Origin: Serratia inhibens | GTDB taxonomy: Bacteria; Pseudomonadota; Gammaproteobacteria; Enterobacterales; Enterobacteriaceae | Direction: 5' to 3' | DNA: 64,000 nt | Assembly (NCBI RefSeq): GCF_003591175.1 | Contig: NZ_QYYG01000002.1 | Span: forward strand, 682,001 to 746,000 | Shown here: piece by piece, positions 20,072-28,763 of the stretch | Layout: each line of letters starts with the position of its first letter | How positions within the stretch are numbered: position 1 is the first letter of the stretch | The notes under the pieces: generated by a model | Databases searched by the model: none | What the model saw: the letters and a program-made list of their open reading frames with translations, nothing else | Told to the model about the DNA's origin: nothing | Position numbers and translations under genes: made by a program

Positions 20072-20998
20072 TTATATTTTTGGTGCAACTCCTCTATTGA
20101 CATAAAATAAATAAGAACAGCTTACGACAATAAGCCCGAAAACGATCAGTACAGAACCCAATACAAATTCAATTTGCAGTGGCTCACCCAAAATCACCAC
20201 ACCGGCCAAAATGCCAAAAATGGGGGTCATAAAGGTCAGAATGCCCAGCGAAGAGGCCTGATAATTACGCAGCAGAGAAAACCAAATCAAATAGCTGAGG
20301 AAAGAGACGATAATCGTTTGGAATATCAGGCTGGTCCAGGCCACAGAACTCAGATTGAAATGAAGGTTCTCCATCGTCATCGCCAGCAGAGATAACAGCA
20401 GGCAGGCCCCAGTCAGTTGGAACAACAGCGTCTGTTTGGACGAACAGTTCGCCAGGCGCGTGGTGCGAATGACTATCGTCGAGCCGCCCCAGGACATGCC
20501 CGCCAACAGGCCATAAATATCGCCACGGAGCTGCGCCTCACCGCCCGAACTGCCGCCCATCCCCGAGATGGCAAGCACCACGCCGCCAAAGGCCAAGGCG
20601 ATGCCGGCCCACTGCACGGCCGACAAGCGCTCGTGTCTGATAAAAAAATGCAGCCCTATGGCGGAGAATAAGGGCGCGGTGTACAAGAAAACCGCCATAT
20701 GCGACGCGCTGGTATAACCTAAACCTTCAGAGACGAAAAAGAACTCTAACGCGAACAATAAGCCAACGCACAAACCGGCTAACAGCGTGGGGCGATCGAA
20801 TAAAAACCTTTCCCTTTTGTAACGCGCCAAAAGGTAGACCGCCAAAGCGGCCACGCCTGACCTGATGGCGATTTGCAGTACGGCGGAGATGTCCGGCTCG
20901 GCGGCCTTGATCGCGACCTGTTGCAGCCCCCATATGGCGCATATCAGCGTCATGGCGGTAGCCGCTTTGCTGTCTATGCTATTTCTGGAAATCATCAT
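20072..20998 (-). CDS. EamA/DMT-superfamily transporter
   Basis: This 308-residue inner membrane protein has ten predicted helices in two EamA repeats (about residues 15-145 and 165-300), the drug/metabolite transporter fold that includes amino-acid and metabolite exporters such as RhtA and YddG. Start is one of two adjacent ATG codons (20998 or 20995) behind GGGAGG. It faces the DsdC-like regulator convergently across the small partner gene. The substrate cannot be deduced; export of a D-amino acid or related compound under the DsdC-like regulator is conceivable but untested. Confidence 0.85.
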   Translation of the reverse strand: MMISRNSIDSKAATAMTLICAIWGLQQVAIKAAEPDISAVLQIAIRSGVAALAVYLLARYKRERFLFDRPTLLAGLCVGLLFALEFFFVSEGLGYTSASHMAVFLYTAPLFSAIGLHFFIRHERLSAVQWAGIALAFGGVVLAISGMGGSSGGEAQLRGDIYGLLAGMSWGGSTIVIRTTRLANCSSKQTLLFQLTGACLLLSLLAMTMENLHFNLSSVAWTSLIFQTIIVSFLSYLIWFSLLRNYQASSLGILTFMTPIFGILAGVVILGEPLQIEFVLGSVLIVFGLIVVSCSYLFYVNRGVAPKI

Positions 20999-21090
20999 CC
21001 CTCCCGCAAACCGCTCTGCTCAAAATACAATTATCCCTCGCCGCAAATATGAGCGGTGATAGAGAATAAAATCGCAGGAATATCTAGAGA

Positions 21091-21381
21091 CTATTCTTTA
21101 TAAACCACTATTTCCTGGTACATCTTAATCACTTCATCATCGCTATCGGTGTCGCCGGTATATTCGGTTTGTTGCGTCACATGAATAACCTTCCAACCCC
21201 GCCTCGCCAATTCAGGAATAGTGACGCGGCCAACATCACGGCAGGTAAATACCGTATCGTCACTCAACCTGAGCTTGCCAATGCTAGCATAATCATAAGC
21301 TTGAGACTGGCATACGTGCGACTCTGCCGCCATCAGCGGCAATGAAAACAGACCAATAAATAACGCCAACAAAGCTTTCAT
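21091..21381 (-). CDS. Small secreted protein of unknown function
   Basis: This 96-residue protein starts with a clear signal peptide (MKALLALFIGLFSLPLMAAES; cleavage after MAA). The mature part has two cysteines (SHVCQSQ and TVFTCRD) that could form a disulfide in the periplasm. The start at 21381 is favoured over a longer frame because it gives a standard signal peptide and a nearby GGAG. I do not recognise the family. It lies upstream of, and on the same strand as, the EamA gene, about 90 bases away, so it may share its transcript. Confidence 0.65.
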   Translation of the reverse strand: MKALLALFIGLFSLPLMAAESHVCQSQAYDYASIGKLRLSDDTVFTCRDVGRVTIPELARRGWKVIHVTQQTEYTGDTDSDDEVIKMYQEIVVYKE

Positions 21382-21805
21382 AATTATCTCCCGATCCCTT
21401 ATTAATCCAATCCATCTTACCGATATCGGCAAAAATCAATTCCGCTACCCGTCGGCTTATTTAATGCCTTCATGTCGATTAAATTACACGGCATCTGCCA
21501 TTCACTGACAAGTGAAAAATATAAGGCTATGCATTAGCTGAGTTCATCCAAGTATTGTCGTCATGGCTCAGCCACTACGTTGAACATGACCTCGTGTCAG
21601 GCCCCGCCGCTCTCTTCCCTGCCAACGATTAATATCCAATCAAATAATTAGCAAGAAAAGTAACTTTTTGTGACGCACATCGTGTTACATATGCGCTTCG
21701 CTTCAACCACGCCAAAAAACAATGAAAACGCTCAGAAAAAATCTGAGCAAATCACTGATGCCGGTGCATAGGTGATGTTGGCAATCAATAACAGGGATAA
21801 AACAC
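21382..21805. other. Intergenic region with porin leader hairpin
   Basis: About 420 bases without a convincing gene. Near the porin start there is a perfect hairpin, GCTCAGA-AAAAA-TCTGAGC (21730-21748), followed by AATCACTGATG; it would lie in the porin leader or at its promoter. No terminator for a plus-strand gene is expected here. Confidence 0.5.
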
Positions 21806-22957
21806 ATGACTTTCACATTGCGCACATTGACTCAGGCGGTCGCTTTGGGGCTGGTGATGGGCACCGCCTCTTTCGCTGCTCAGGCTGAGATCACTCTGCT
21901 GAAGCAGGATCCTCAGGCGGGCGATCCGCTGAGCCGCCTCAACTTTACCGTCGGCGGCAGCATCCGCCCGCAGTTCAACAACATGACCGGCGATGGCGAT
22001 AAAGGCTCCTATAAACGCAACGGCTTCGACGGCGGTACCCGTTTCCGCTTTGCCGCGGACTACTATCTGTTCGACGACATCAGTTGGATCAGCTACTACG
22101 AGCTGGGGGTGAATATCCCTGCCCTGTTCGACTGGGATCACCACTATGCCGACGGCGCCAATAACACCAGCCGCCGCATGCTGTACACCGGGCTGAAAAG
22201 CAAAACCTGGGGTCAACTGACCTTTGGCCAGCAAAACAGCGTGTATTACGACGTGGTGGGCGCCAAAACCGATATCTGGGATTACGACATGCTGGCCCAG
22301 GCGCCGGGCAACGGCATCAACGGCGACTACGACGGCTCTTACCGCTCGCGCAAAATGCTGAAGTACAAAAACACCTTTGGCGATGCGGACCTTTACGCCT
22401 CTTACCTGTTCAGCGATAACGACTATCTGCCGGGCAATGGCCTGCGCTACAAGCGCAAAGGCGGCGGCTCGCTGGGCGTGGATTACCACCTGACGCCGGA
22501 TCTGACCTGGGGCACCGCGTGGAACTATACCCGCGCCGAAATGCGTAACCCGTCCACCAGCGGCTCGAAAGACTACGATCAGAACATTGTGGGCACCGCG
22601 CTGAGCTGGAAGCCGGACAGCTGGACCCTGACCTTTGGCGGCGGCTGGTACAACAACTTCCTGACCACCAAAAAAGCCGACGTTGACAACTACTTCGCCG
22701 GCGACGCCTGGGGTATCGAGTATCTGGCCGGTTACACCGTGCCGGTGGGCCAGTATGCGGTGAAATCCGTGATGCCTTACTTTATGGGCGATCGTCTGGA
22801 GTACGTGAGCGGCCGCAACTATCAGCGTATCGATAACGGCCTGGGCGTTACGGTGCAGTTTGATTACGGTTTCCGCGTCGATGTGGAACACGTGCTGACT
22901 TCAAGCACCGATAACCTCGGTGATATGACGCTGGTGCGCCTGCGTTACGATTTCTGA
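21806..22957 (+). CDS. Outer membrane porin (Gram-negative porin superfamily)
   Basis: This 383-residue protein has a signal peptide (cleavage near SFAAQA/EITLL), then a beta-barrel with alternating aromatic strands, loops rich in Asp/Gly/Asn, and a C-terminal Phe (RLRYDF). The pattern GLKSKTWGQLTFGQQNSVYYD resembles the strand-loop constriction region of classical porins. It is longer and more aromatic than OmpC/OmpF, and I cannot assign a named ortholog or substrate. It is a single gene with its own terminator. A ribosome site AGGGA lies 9-13 bases before the ATG. Confidence 0.82.
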   Translation: MTFTLRTLTQAVALGLVMGTASFAAQAEITLLKQDPQAGDPLSRLNFTVGGSIRPQFNNMTGDGDKGSYKRNGFDGGTRFRFAADYYLFDDISWISYYELGVNIPALFDWDHHYADGANNTSRRMLYTGLKSKTWGQLTFGQQNSVYYDVVGAKTDIWDYDMLAQAPGNGINGDYDGSYRSRKMLKYKNTFGDADLYASYLFSDNDYLPGNGLRYKRKGGGSLGVDYHLTPDLTWGTAWNYTRAEMRNPSTSGSKDYDQNIVGTALSWKPDSWTLTFGGGWYNNFLTTKKADVDNYFAGDAWGIEYLAGYTVPVGQYAVKSVMPYFMGDRLEYVSGRNYQRIDNGLGVTVQFDYGFRVDVEHVLTSSTDNLGDMTLVRLRYDF

Positions 22958-22970
22958 TCGGTATAGACGT

Positions 22971-22997
22971 AAAAAAGGCCGTTTTCACGGCCTTTTT
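22971..22997. terminator. Bidirectional terminator between porin and mltB
   Basis: AAAAAAGGCCG-TTTTCA-CGGCCTTTTT is a near-perfect stem with A and T tracts on both sides, placed between two convergent genes. Confidence 0.9.
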
Positions 22998-23013
22998 CAT
23001 TGTCATCAGCACA

Positions 23014-24102
23014 TCAGAACCCGCCGCGCGCCGAACGGCCCACCGCTTCGCCCAATTGCCACACCGCCATGGCGTAATGGGTGCTGTGGTTGTAACGGGT
23101 AATGGCGTAGAAGTTCGGCAACCCGTACCAGTACTGGTAGCTGGTGCCCATATCCAGCCGCAGCAGGCTGGCTTCCTGCTCATTGCCGAGCGAGCCTTGC
23201 GGGGTCAGCCCGGCCGCCGCGAGGGTGGCAATCGGGTAGCGGGTTTTAAAGCCGTTATCCAGCCCCGGCGCCTGGCCGCTGGCCGGTACCGCCACGGCCT
23301 CGCCACTGATCCAGCCATGTTCTTTAAAGTAGTTGGCGACGCTGCCGATCGCATCCACCGGATCCCACAGGTTGATGTGGCCGTCACCGTTGAAATCAAC
23401 CGCGTAGCTCTTGAACGAAGAAGGCATAAACTGGCCGTAACCCATGGCGCCGGCAAAGGAGCCGCGCAGCTCCAGCGGGTCATCCCCTTCGGAGCGCGAC
23501 ATCAACAGGAAGGTTTCCAGCTCGCCGGCAAAGTAATCGGCGCGGCGCGGATAGTCGAAGGCCAGCGTGGACAAGGCATCGATAATGCGGGTTTTACCCA
23601 TCACGCGGCCCCAGCGGGTTTCAACGCCGATAATACCGACAATGATCTCCGGCGGCACGCCGTATACCTGCTGGGCGCGCTGCAGGGCTTCCTGATATTG
23701 GTTCCAGAACTGCACGCCGTTTTGCACGTTATCCGGCGTAATGAACTTGTTGCGATAACGCAACCAGGAACCGTTCGGCACGGACGGCGCCTGAGTGGTG
23801 GGGGTCGGTGCCTGGCGATCCATCAACCGCAGCACCGAATCCAGCCGTTTTGCCTGGGCCAGCACGTCATGCAATTGCTGACGATCGAATCCGTGTTCCT
23901 GCACCATTTTATCGATAAAACGGGCAGTGTTTGGATTGAAGGCAAAATCACCGCCCAACGGCTGGCCGCTATGTGCCGGCGTCAGCAGGAAACCGCCTTT
24001 TACGGCGTTATTAGCCTGAGGAGCTGCTGGGGTAGGCTTCGGCCCGCTGCTACAGGCTGTAAGTAAGGTAAGCAGAGGGAGAAGAGCAACTAAATGACGC
24101 AT
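23014..24102 (-). CDS. mltB: Membrane-bound lytic murein transglycosylase B (MltB)
   Basis: This 362-residue lipoprotein has the lipobox LLTAC (Cys17) and the SLT family 3 domain that cleaves the MurNAc-GlcNAc bond of peptidoglycan to give 1,6-anhydroMurNAc ends. The catalytic glutamate lies in IIGVETRWGR, followed by the substrate groove segment GAMGYGQFMPSSFKSYAVDFNGDG. Start at 24102 gives a standard lipoprotein signal; the frame upstream is open without one. The length equals that of E. coli MltB (361). Confidence 0.95.
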   Translation of the reverse strand: MRHLVALLPLLTLLTACSSGPKPTPAAPQANNAVKGGFLLTPAHSGQPLGGDFAFNPNTARFIDKMVQEHGFDRQQLHDVLAQAKRLDSVLRLMDRQAPTPTTQAPSVPNGSWLRYRNKFITPDNVQNGVQFWNQYQEALQRAQQVYGVPPEIIVGIIGVETRWGRVMGKTRIIDALSTLAFDYPRRADYFAGELETFLLMSRSEGDDPLELRGSFAGAMGYGQFMPSSFKSYAVDFNGDGHINLWDPVDAIGSVANYFKEHGWISGEAVAVPASGQAPGLDNGFKTRYPIATLAAAGLTPQGSLGNEQEASLLRLDMGTSYQYWYGLPNFYAITRYNHSTHYAMAVWQLGEAVGRSARGGF

Positions 24103-24379
24103 CGGATATCCATATAAGCCAGGCCAGTGATAAGTGAGCGTTATGTTAATCCATTGTCCGGTGCGAACAAACTGGATTATGCCGCTCATCTCAGTACCGG
24201 GAGCTAAAACCTTTAAAATTGTGATAAATCGCACAGAAAACCAAAACCACTTAGGGTAAGCAAACCAATCTGGCAGGATCCTAAACCGGAATTAAATGAA
24301 AATGGGTTAGCCTGTTGCCCCACCGCCAGATGCCACTAGAATAGCTTCCCCCGTTGGCTGAAGATACGGCCGGCGATGA

Positions 24380-24850
24380 TTGATACAACGGAATGTTATT
24401 TTGGACTCCCTCGGACAGATCGCTAAAAACGTCTTTAAACGTCGCATTCAGCGCAAAGCCTATGTTTTCTCGCTGATTATTTTCGCCGGCAGCCTGACGT
24501 TGCTGTCATTCCTGTCGCCCTATCTGGATAAAAACCTGTTCCGCGCCTATGCGCAGAGTGACATCGCCGCGTTTTTTTCGGTGTTTGTCTACCTGTTGTG
24601 CATCATGCTGTGGTCACTGTGTTGGATCGGCCTGACGCTGTGGTTTGTCGCCCGCACCGCATTCCGGCTCAATGACGTCGGCACGCCCGGCTGGCCATTG
24701 GCGTTGGCGCTGTATGCGCTCAGCGTGGTGAATAACTACCACCCCGGCCCGGTTGAACGCTGGCTGATCGCCATCAGCCTGCTTGGCGTCCTGTGCGCGC
24801 TGGCGTTGCCATCGAAAGACCGAGCGGGCAAGCCCGAGCTGGCCGGCTAG
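24380..24850 (+). CDS. DUF805-like inner membrane protein
   Basis: A protein of up to 156 residues with about four membrane helices. The sequence FRLNDVGTPGWPLALAL matches the DUF805 signature (R-L-x-D-x-G-x-x-G-W). Function unknown. No ATG fits the frame near the start: TTG at 24380 or TTG at 24401 (behind GGA) are the possible initiators, so the first few residues are uncertain. It is transcribed in the same direction as the HicB-like gene 75 bases downstream. Confidence 0.65.
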   Translation: MIQRNVILDSLGQIAKNVFKRRIQRKAYVFSLIIFAGSLTLLSFLSPYLDKNLFRAYAQSDIAAFFSVFVYLLCIMLWSLCWIGLTLWFVARTAFRLNDVGTPGWPLALALYALSVVNNYHPGPVERWLIAISLLGVLCALALPSKDRAGKPELAG

Positions 24851-24925
24851 CGAAACCCGGTACTGGCTATCTGCAGGCCAAGCGGTCACAATGCCGCATA
24901 CTCCACGCACCGCACAGGTAACATC

Positions 24926-25366
24926 ATGTCTTGCCACTACCCCGCCCATTACGCCTTTGATAACGAAAGCGACGCCTGGCAGATTCATTTTCGCGATTTT
25001 CCTGAACAGCAGGCCGCCTGCTATAAACGTGAAGATATCGAGCTGGAAGCGCAGGAAAGCCTGCTGATCGCCATCGCCACGGAAATGGAAGAAGGCCGCC
25101 CGGTGCCACCGCCCTCCCGCGCCCTGCCGGAAGACCTGGAAATCCACGTGCCGGTGCTGGTCAAACTCAAACTCGAGTTGCATAACATCATGCTGGCCGG
25201 CGCCACGTCCAAAGCCGATTTGGCGCGCAAACTGGGCTTCAACGGCGGCCAAATGGATCGCTTGCTGGACGTTGCCTATGCCTCAAAAGTGGAAGCGCTG
25301 GAACAGGCTCTTTACCTGCTGGGATATGAGGTGCAGGTCTCGGTAGCAGAAATTCGGCAACAGTAA
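24926..25366 (+). CDS. HicB-like protein, without an adjacent hicA
   Basis: This 146-residue protein has an N-terminal HicB-type beta fold (about residues 5-60: the partially degraded RNase-H-like domain YPAHYAFDNESDAWQIHFRDFPE) and a C-terminal helix-turn-helix (about 100-145: SKADLARKLGFNGGQMDRLL). HicB antitoxins normally neutralise the mRNA interferase HicA and repress hicAB. No hicA-like frame (small, dsRNA-binding fold with a catalytic His) is seen in the 75 bases before it or after it. It may be a solitary regulator. Confidence 0.8.
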   Translation: MSCHYPAHYAFDNESDAWQIHFRDFPEQQAACYKREDIELEAQESLLIAIATEMEEGRPVPPPSRALPEDLEIHVPVLVKLKLELHNIMLAGATSKADLARKLGFNGGQMDRLLDVAYASKVEALEQALYLLGYEVQVSVAEIRQQ

Positions 25367-25457
25367 GAAAAATATTATTGCCGGGGACTAAACCTTCTCT
25401 CTTTTTTGCCGATGTGTTCGTTACCGAATCACCAAGAGCAAAAAGTGAAGGCTAAAA

Positions 25458-25553
25458 ATGGAGTGGAGTCGCCGTAATATCTGGACCGTTATTCTGCTGT
25501 CGTGCCTTGTCTTCTGGGCGATCCTGCTGACGGGCGCAAACGCCGTCGTCTGA
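25458..25553 (+). CDS. YmiA-like tiny membrane protein, 31 residues
   Basis: The ATG at 25458, behind GAAGG with good spacing, opens a 31-residue frame beginning MEWSRRNIWTVILLSCLVFW: a short basic N-terminus and a single membrane helix. The spacing of RR, W, F and W (RRNIWTVILLSCLVFW) matches the corresponding part of E. coli YmiA (KRKAWLAVFLGSALFW). Function unknown for the family. A terminator follows 37 bases after the stop, supporting a real transcript. Confidence 0.6.
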   Translation: MEWSRRNIWTVILLSCLVFWAILLTGANAVV

Positions 25554-25924
25554 TCCCTTTTCATAACATCACAGCAAACATAATCATAAAGCCCGCACCA
25601 GCGGGCTATTGCGTTTTTCCCCGCTAAAAGCGTAAATAAAAATCGTTTAAAAACAGTCAGGGCTGAGTAAAAAAGCGTCAAAAAGTGTGATCAAAAACAC
25701 AGTATTGTAATCAGGCTGGCATTGGGAGTACATTAGCGCCGATCCTGTCGTGGTTCATGCTTTACCTCACGGACGTTGAAGCACGACAACCGGGTAATCC
25801 GTGGTCAAGGACGTTGTTCTTCCTGATTGAAGAACCCGCCAATAAACCGCAGGTTATCCACAAAATACTCAGCACAACAATCGGGATCATTGGCTTGCGA
25901 GGGACTCCAGACGGGAGTTGTTCA
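25554..25924. other. Intergenic region and ypdK leader
   Basis: After the terminator at 25590-25618 the region up to ypdK has no recognisable gene. The frame that ypdK uses is open back to 25757 but has no good start there. The leader can fold: GTTCTTC/GAAGAAC near 25815-25840, and GGGACTCC/GGGAGTT just before the ypdK ATG, which could partly hide the ribosome site GGGAG. Confidence 0.4.
25590..25618 (+). terminator. Terminator after the YmiA-like gene
   Basis: AGCCCGC-ACCA-GCGGGCT stem followed by ATTGCGTTTTTC. Confidence 0.8.
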
Positions 25925-25999
25925 ATGAAATATTTTGTTATGGGCGTTTCGTTCATGCTGGTAGCGTGGATTGGCACCTTTATGCTGATGGTTGCATAA
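25925..25999 (+). CDS. ypdK: Tiny membrane protein YpdK, 24 residues
   Basis: The frame begins MKYFVMGVSFMLVAWIGTFM, against E. coli YpdK MKYFFMGISFMVIVWAGTFA; the match runs the length of the peptide. It is a single membrane helix with a GGGAG ribosome site. E. coli YpdK also lies just upstream of alaC, so the context agrees. The function is unknown. The much longer open frame upstream is not needed, since conservation begins at this ATG. Confidence 0.85.
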   Translation: MKYFVMGVSFMLVAWIGTFMLMVA

Positions 26000-26024
26000 C
26001 TTCAGCATGACCGGGAACATAGAT

Positions 26025-26048
26025 AAAGGGGCGCAGAAGCGCCCCTTT
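26025..26048. terminator. Bidirectional terminator between ypdK and cybB
   Basis: Perfect AAAGGGGCGC-AGAA-GCGCCCCTTT stem between two convergent genes, followed by GTTGTTT on the plus strand. Confidence 0.85.
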
Positions 26049-26065
26049 GTTGTTTCTGAAGGGAG

Positions 26066-26590
26066 TTATTTACCCGGCATCATGCGGCGCAAGGTGTCAT
26101 CCTTGCGCAAATAATGGTGATACAGCGCCGCCAGCGCGTGACCGCCGATGATAAAGTAGCCGGTATTGGCGAGCGTTTCATGCGTGCTCTTGATAATGCG
26201 GCGCAGCGCCGGGTCCGGCGTGACAAACTGCGGCACCTGCCAGCCCAGCAACACCCACTCTTTTCCCCCGTAGGCCAGCGTCAATACTCCCAGCACCGGC
26301 AACGCCAGAAACATTACATAGAGCAGCACGTGGAAAATCCTGGCGCCCCACGCCTGCCATTCTTCCAGCGGCGGCGTGGTGGCCGGTGTGGCATGACGAT
26401 GACGCAGCCCCAGCCGGATAAACATCAGCAAAAATACCGCCAGGCCAAAGTTAAAATGCAAAGTTTTCACCAGTGACGCCGTATCCTCCGGCACCGAATC
26501 CTTCAGCAGCATGGCCGCATAGGTCAGGATCACCATCAGCAGCGTCAGCCAGTGCAAAATAATTTGCGATATCGCGTAGCGGTTGCCCAT
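26066..26590 (-). CDS. cybB: Cytochrome b561 family protein
   Basis: This 174-residue inner membrane di-haem protein has four helices. Candidate haem-ligand histidines are visible in ISQIILHWLTLL (helix 1), VKTLHFNFGLAVF (helix 2) and near the end in IIKSTHETLANTGYFIIGGHALAALYHHY. Family members oxidise ubiquinol and pass electrons to periplasmic acceptors; E. coli CybB is a superoxide:ubiquinone oxidoreductase. Several paralogs exist in enterobacteria (YodB, YceJ), so the gene symbol is a best guess. An AGGAAGAG ribosome site precedes the ATG. Confidence 0.8.
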   Translation of the reverse strand: MGNRYAISQIILHWLTLLMVILTYAAMLLKDSVPEDTASLVKTLHFNFGLAVFLLMFIRLGLRHRHATPATTPPLEEWQAWGARIFHVLLYVMFLALPVLGVLTLAYGGKEWVLLGWQVPQFVTPDPALRRIIKSTHETLANTGYFIIGGHALAALYHHYLRKDDTLRRMMPGK

Positions 26591-26662
26591 ACACTCTTCC
26601 TGATTAATTAAAAAAGATTAATCGAGCATACTGGGGAAATGATGAAGAAAACCTTAGCGTTG

Positions 26663-26689
26663 CGAAAAAAACCGGCGCGAATGCGCCGG
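26663..26689 (-). terminator. Terminator of alaC
   Basis: CCGGCGC-GAAT-GCGCCGG stem; on the minus strand it is followed by a run of T (A-rich 26665-26671 on the plus strand), just past the alaC stop. Confidence 0.88.
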
Positions 26690-26699
26690 CCTGAGGCGA

Positions 26700-27935
26700 T
26701 TATTTTGCGGCGGGGGCGGTGCTCTTGGCGGGTTTGATCAACCCGTCGGCACGGAACATGGCTTTGATACCGCGCACTGCCTGGCGGATGCGATCCTGAT
26801 TTTCTATCAGTGCGAAACGCACGTGGGTGTCGCCGTAGTCGCCAAAACCAATGCCCGGCGATACGCAGACCTTGGCTTCCGCCAACAGGAGTTTGGCGAA
26901 CTCCAGCGAGCCGAGATGCGCATAAGGCTCCGGTATTTTGGCCCATACGTACATCGCCGCTTTCGGGTTATCGACCATCCAGCCTGCTTCATGCAGCCCT
27001 TTCACCAACACATTGCGGCGTTGACGATACTGCTCTGCGATATCCCGCACGCACTGCTGGTCGCCTTCCAGCGCGGCGATGGCCGCCACCTGCAACGGGG
27101 TGAAGGTACCGTAATCGTGGTAGCTCTTGATGCGCGCCAGCGCGCTGACCAGCTCAGGGTTGCCGACCATAAAACCGATGCGCCAACCCGCCATGTTGTA
27201 GCTTTTCGACAGGGTGAAAAACTCCACCGCAATGTCCTTGGCGCCCGGCACCTGCATAATCGACGGCGCTTTCCAGCCGTCATACACGATGTCGGCATAG
27301 GCCAGATCGTGGATCACCAGCACGTTGTACTGCTTGGCCAGCGCCACCACCCGTTCGAAGAAATCCAGCTCAACGCATTGGGCGGTCGGGTTGGAAGGGA
27401 AGCCGAGGATCATCATTTTCGGACGCGGGATGGTTTCGCGAATGGCGCGCTCCAGCTCACCAAAGAAATCCACGCCGTCCACCAGCGGCACTGAACGCAC
27501 CTGCGCGCCGGCAATTACCGCACCGTAAATATGGATCGGGTAACTTGGGTTAGGCACCAATACGGTGTCGCCGTGATCGAGCGTCGCCAGCATCAGGTGC
27601 GCCAGCCCTTCTTTCGACCCTATGGTGACAATGGCTTCGCTTTCGGGATCGATCTCCACCTGGTAGCGATCGGCATACCAGCGTGAAATGGCGCGGCGCA
27701 AACGCGGGATGCCGCGCGAGGTAGAGTAGCCGTGGGTATCGTCACGCTGCGCAACGGCACAGAGTTTTTCCACAATGTGCGGCGGCGTCGGGCCGTCCGG
27801 GTTACCCATGCTGAAATCGATAATATCTTCGCCGCGACGGCGAGCGGCCATCTTCAGTTCGGCGGTGATGTTGAATACGTAAGGGGGAAGACGTTCAATA
27901 CGCGTAAAACGGCGTTGTGGACTGTTATCAGCCAT
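26700..27935 (-). CDS. alaC: Alanine transaminase AlaC
   Basis: This 411-residue, PLP-dependent class I aminotransferase makes alanine from pyruvate and glutamate. The PLP lysine is in [16 protein letters not shown], with the YGAVIAGAQ and [17 protein letters not shown] segments around the cofactor. It is the E. coli alaC (yfdZ) ortholog by sequence and by position between ypdK and ypdA. The ATG at 27935 follows a GAGG site. A Lys/Ala-rich C-terminal extension ([11 protein letters not shown]) is present. Its substrate, pyruvate, is also the signal sensed by the nearby YpdA/YpdB. Confidence 0.95.
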   Translation of the reverse strand: MADNSPQRRFTRIERLPPYVFNITAELKMAARRRGEDIIDFSMGNPDGPTPPHIVEKLCAVAQRDDTHGYSTSRGIPRLRRAISRWYADRYQVEIDPESEAIVTIGSKEGLAHLMLATLDHGDTVLVPNPSYPIHIYGAVIAGAQVRSVPLVDGVDFFGELERAIRETIPRPKMMILGFPSNPTAQCVELDFFERVVALAKQYNVLVIHDLAYADIVYDGWKAPSIMQVPGAKDIAVEFFTLSKSYNMAGWRIGFMVGNPELVSALARIKSYHDYGTFTPLQVAAIAALEGDQQCVRDIAEQYRQRRNVLVKGLHEAGWMVDNPKAAMYVWAKIPEPYAHLGSLEFAKLLLAEAKVCVSPGIGFGDYGDTHVRFALIENQDRIRQAVRGIKAMFRADGLIKPAKSTAPAAK

Positions 27936-28019
27936 AGATACCTCGAAGAGACGTTAGCGCCCGGACCGTCCGAGCGACGCTGACCAGCCTTGTGGTCGGA
28001 TATCGAACATATCGCAGCG

Positions 28020-28058
28020 GCGGCGGGATTGTCGATACCCGCCGCAATATTTTTATTT
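28020..28058 (+). terminator. Plus-strand terminator-like hairpin between GNAT gene and alaC
   Basis: GCGGCGGG-10 nt-CCCGCCGC followed by AATATTTTTATTT. The T tract is on the plus strand although both flanking genes are on the minus strand, so it does not obviously serve either of them. It may end an unannotated plus-strand RNA that starts in or near the alaC 5' region. Confidence 0.5.
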
Positions 28059-28592
28059 CCCCGCCTGAAACTCCGCCGCCAACAGCCCGAACATCCAGTC
28101 GGCGTGCCACTGCCCGCCCAGGCGGAAATTATCGCGCAATGTGCCCTCCAGTTGAAAACCGCACGACTCCAGCAACCGGCGCGAAGCGATATTGCCTGCG
28201 GTGACGGTGGCCGTCAGCTTGTGGAAGCCGCAGGCGTTGAAGCCAAAATCCAGCACCGCCCGCAGCGACTCCTTGCCGTAACCCTTGCCATGCCCGGACG
28301 GCAAAATGCCGTACCCCACCTCCGCCTGTCGGCAAGGCAGCCACATCGGGAGAAAACCTGTGATGCCCACCGCCTCACCTCCGGCCTTTTCACGCATCAC
28401 CAGGCACAGCCATTGCTCCCCATGCTTATCCCAGGCCGGCAGCCGTGTCTCAAAGCGCGCGCGTATTTCCGCTTCGGTCAAGGGATCGGCGATATAGCGA
28501 ATCACTTCAGGGTCCTGATACAGACGTAAAAACAGCGGCCAATCGTCGGCGGTTATCGACTGCAGGGTCAAACGCTCAGTGATCAATTTCAT
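28053..28592 (-). CDS. GNAT-family N-acetyltransferase
   Basis: This 179-residue protein with one GNAT domain resembles RimJ/RimL-type acetyltransferases (opening MKLITERLTLQSITADDWPLFLRLYQDPEV). The acetyl-CoA loop is visible in EVGYGILPSGHGKGYGKESLRAVLDFGF, and the AGNIASRRLLESCGFQLEGTLRDN motif is typical. Substrate unknown. It lies between alaC and a divergent ybiU-like gene, a position with no E. coli counterpart. Confidence 0.85.
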   Translation of the reverse strand: MKLITERLTLQSITADDWPLFLRLYQDPEVIRYIADPLTEAEIRARFETRLPAWDKHGEQWLCLVMREKAGGEAVGITGFLPMWLPCRQAEVGYGILPSGHGKGYGKESLRAVLDFGFNACGFHKLTATVTAGNIASRRLLESCGFQLEGTLRDNFRLGGQWHADWMFGLLAAEFQAGK

Positions 28593-28763
28593 TGCGCCAA
28601 TCTCCGAAAAACGAAAACAGGGAACTTACGAATGAAAGTTATCCCTTTATTTTCCTCTATTGAATCCAGATAATCGTTAACGTCAAAACAACAAAACCAT
28701 AACGTCTTACTCAGTCCTCTACAACCGTCCATCGTTGCCTACAGGCAGCGTGAGGAGAACACC

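Noticed and set aside
18580-21800. Genomic island inserted at argW
   Set aside because: The genes after argW differ partly from E. coli and are more AT-rich, but I found no integrase and no second copy of the argW 3' end, so an island is not supported.
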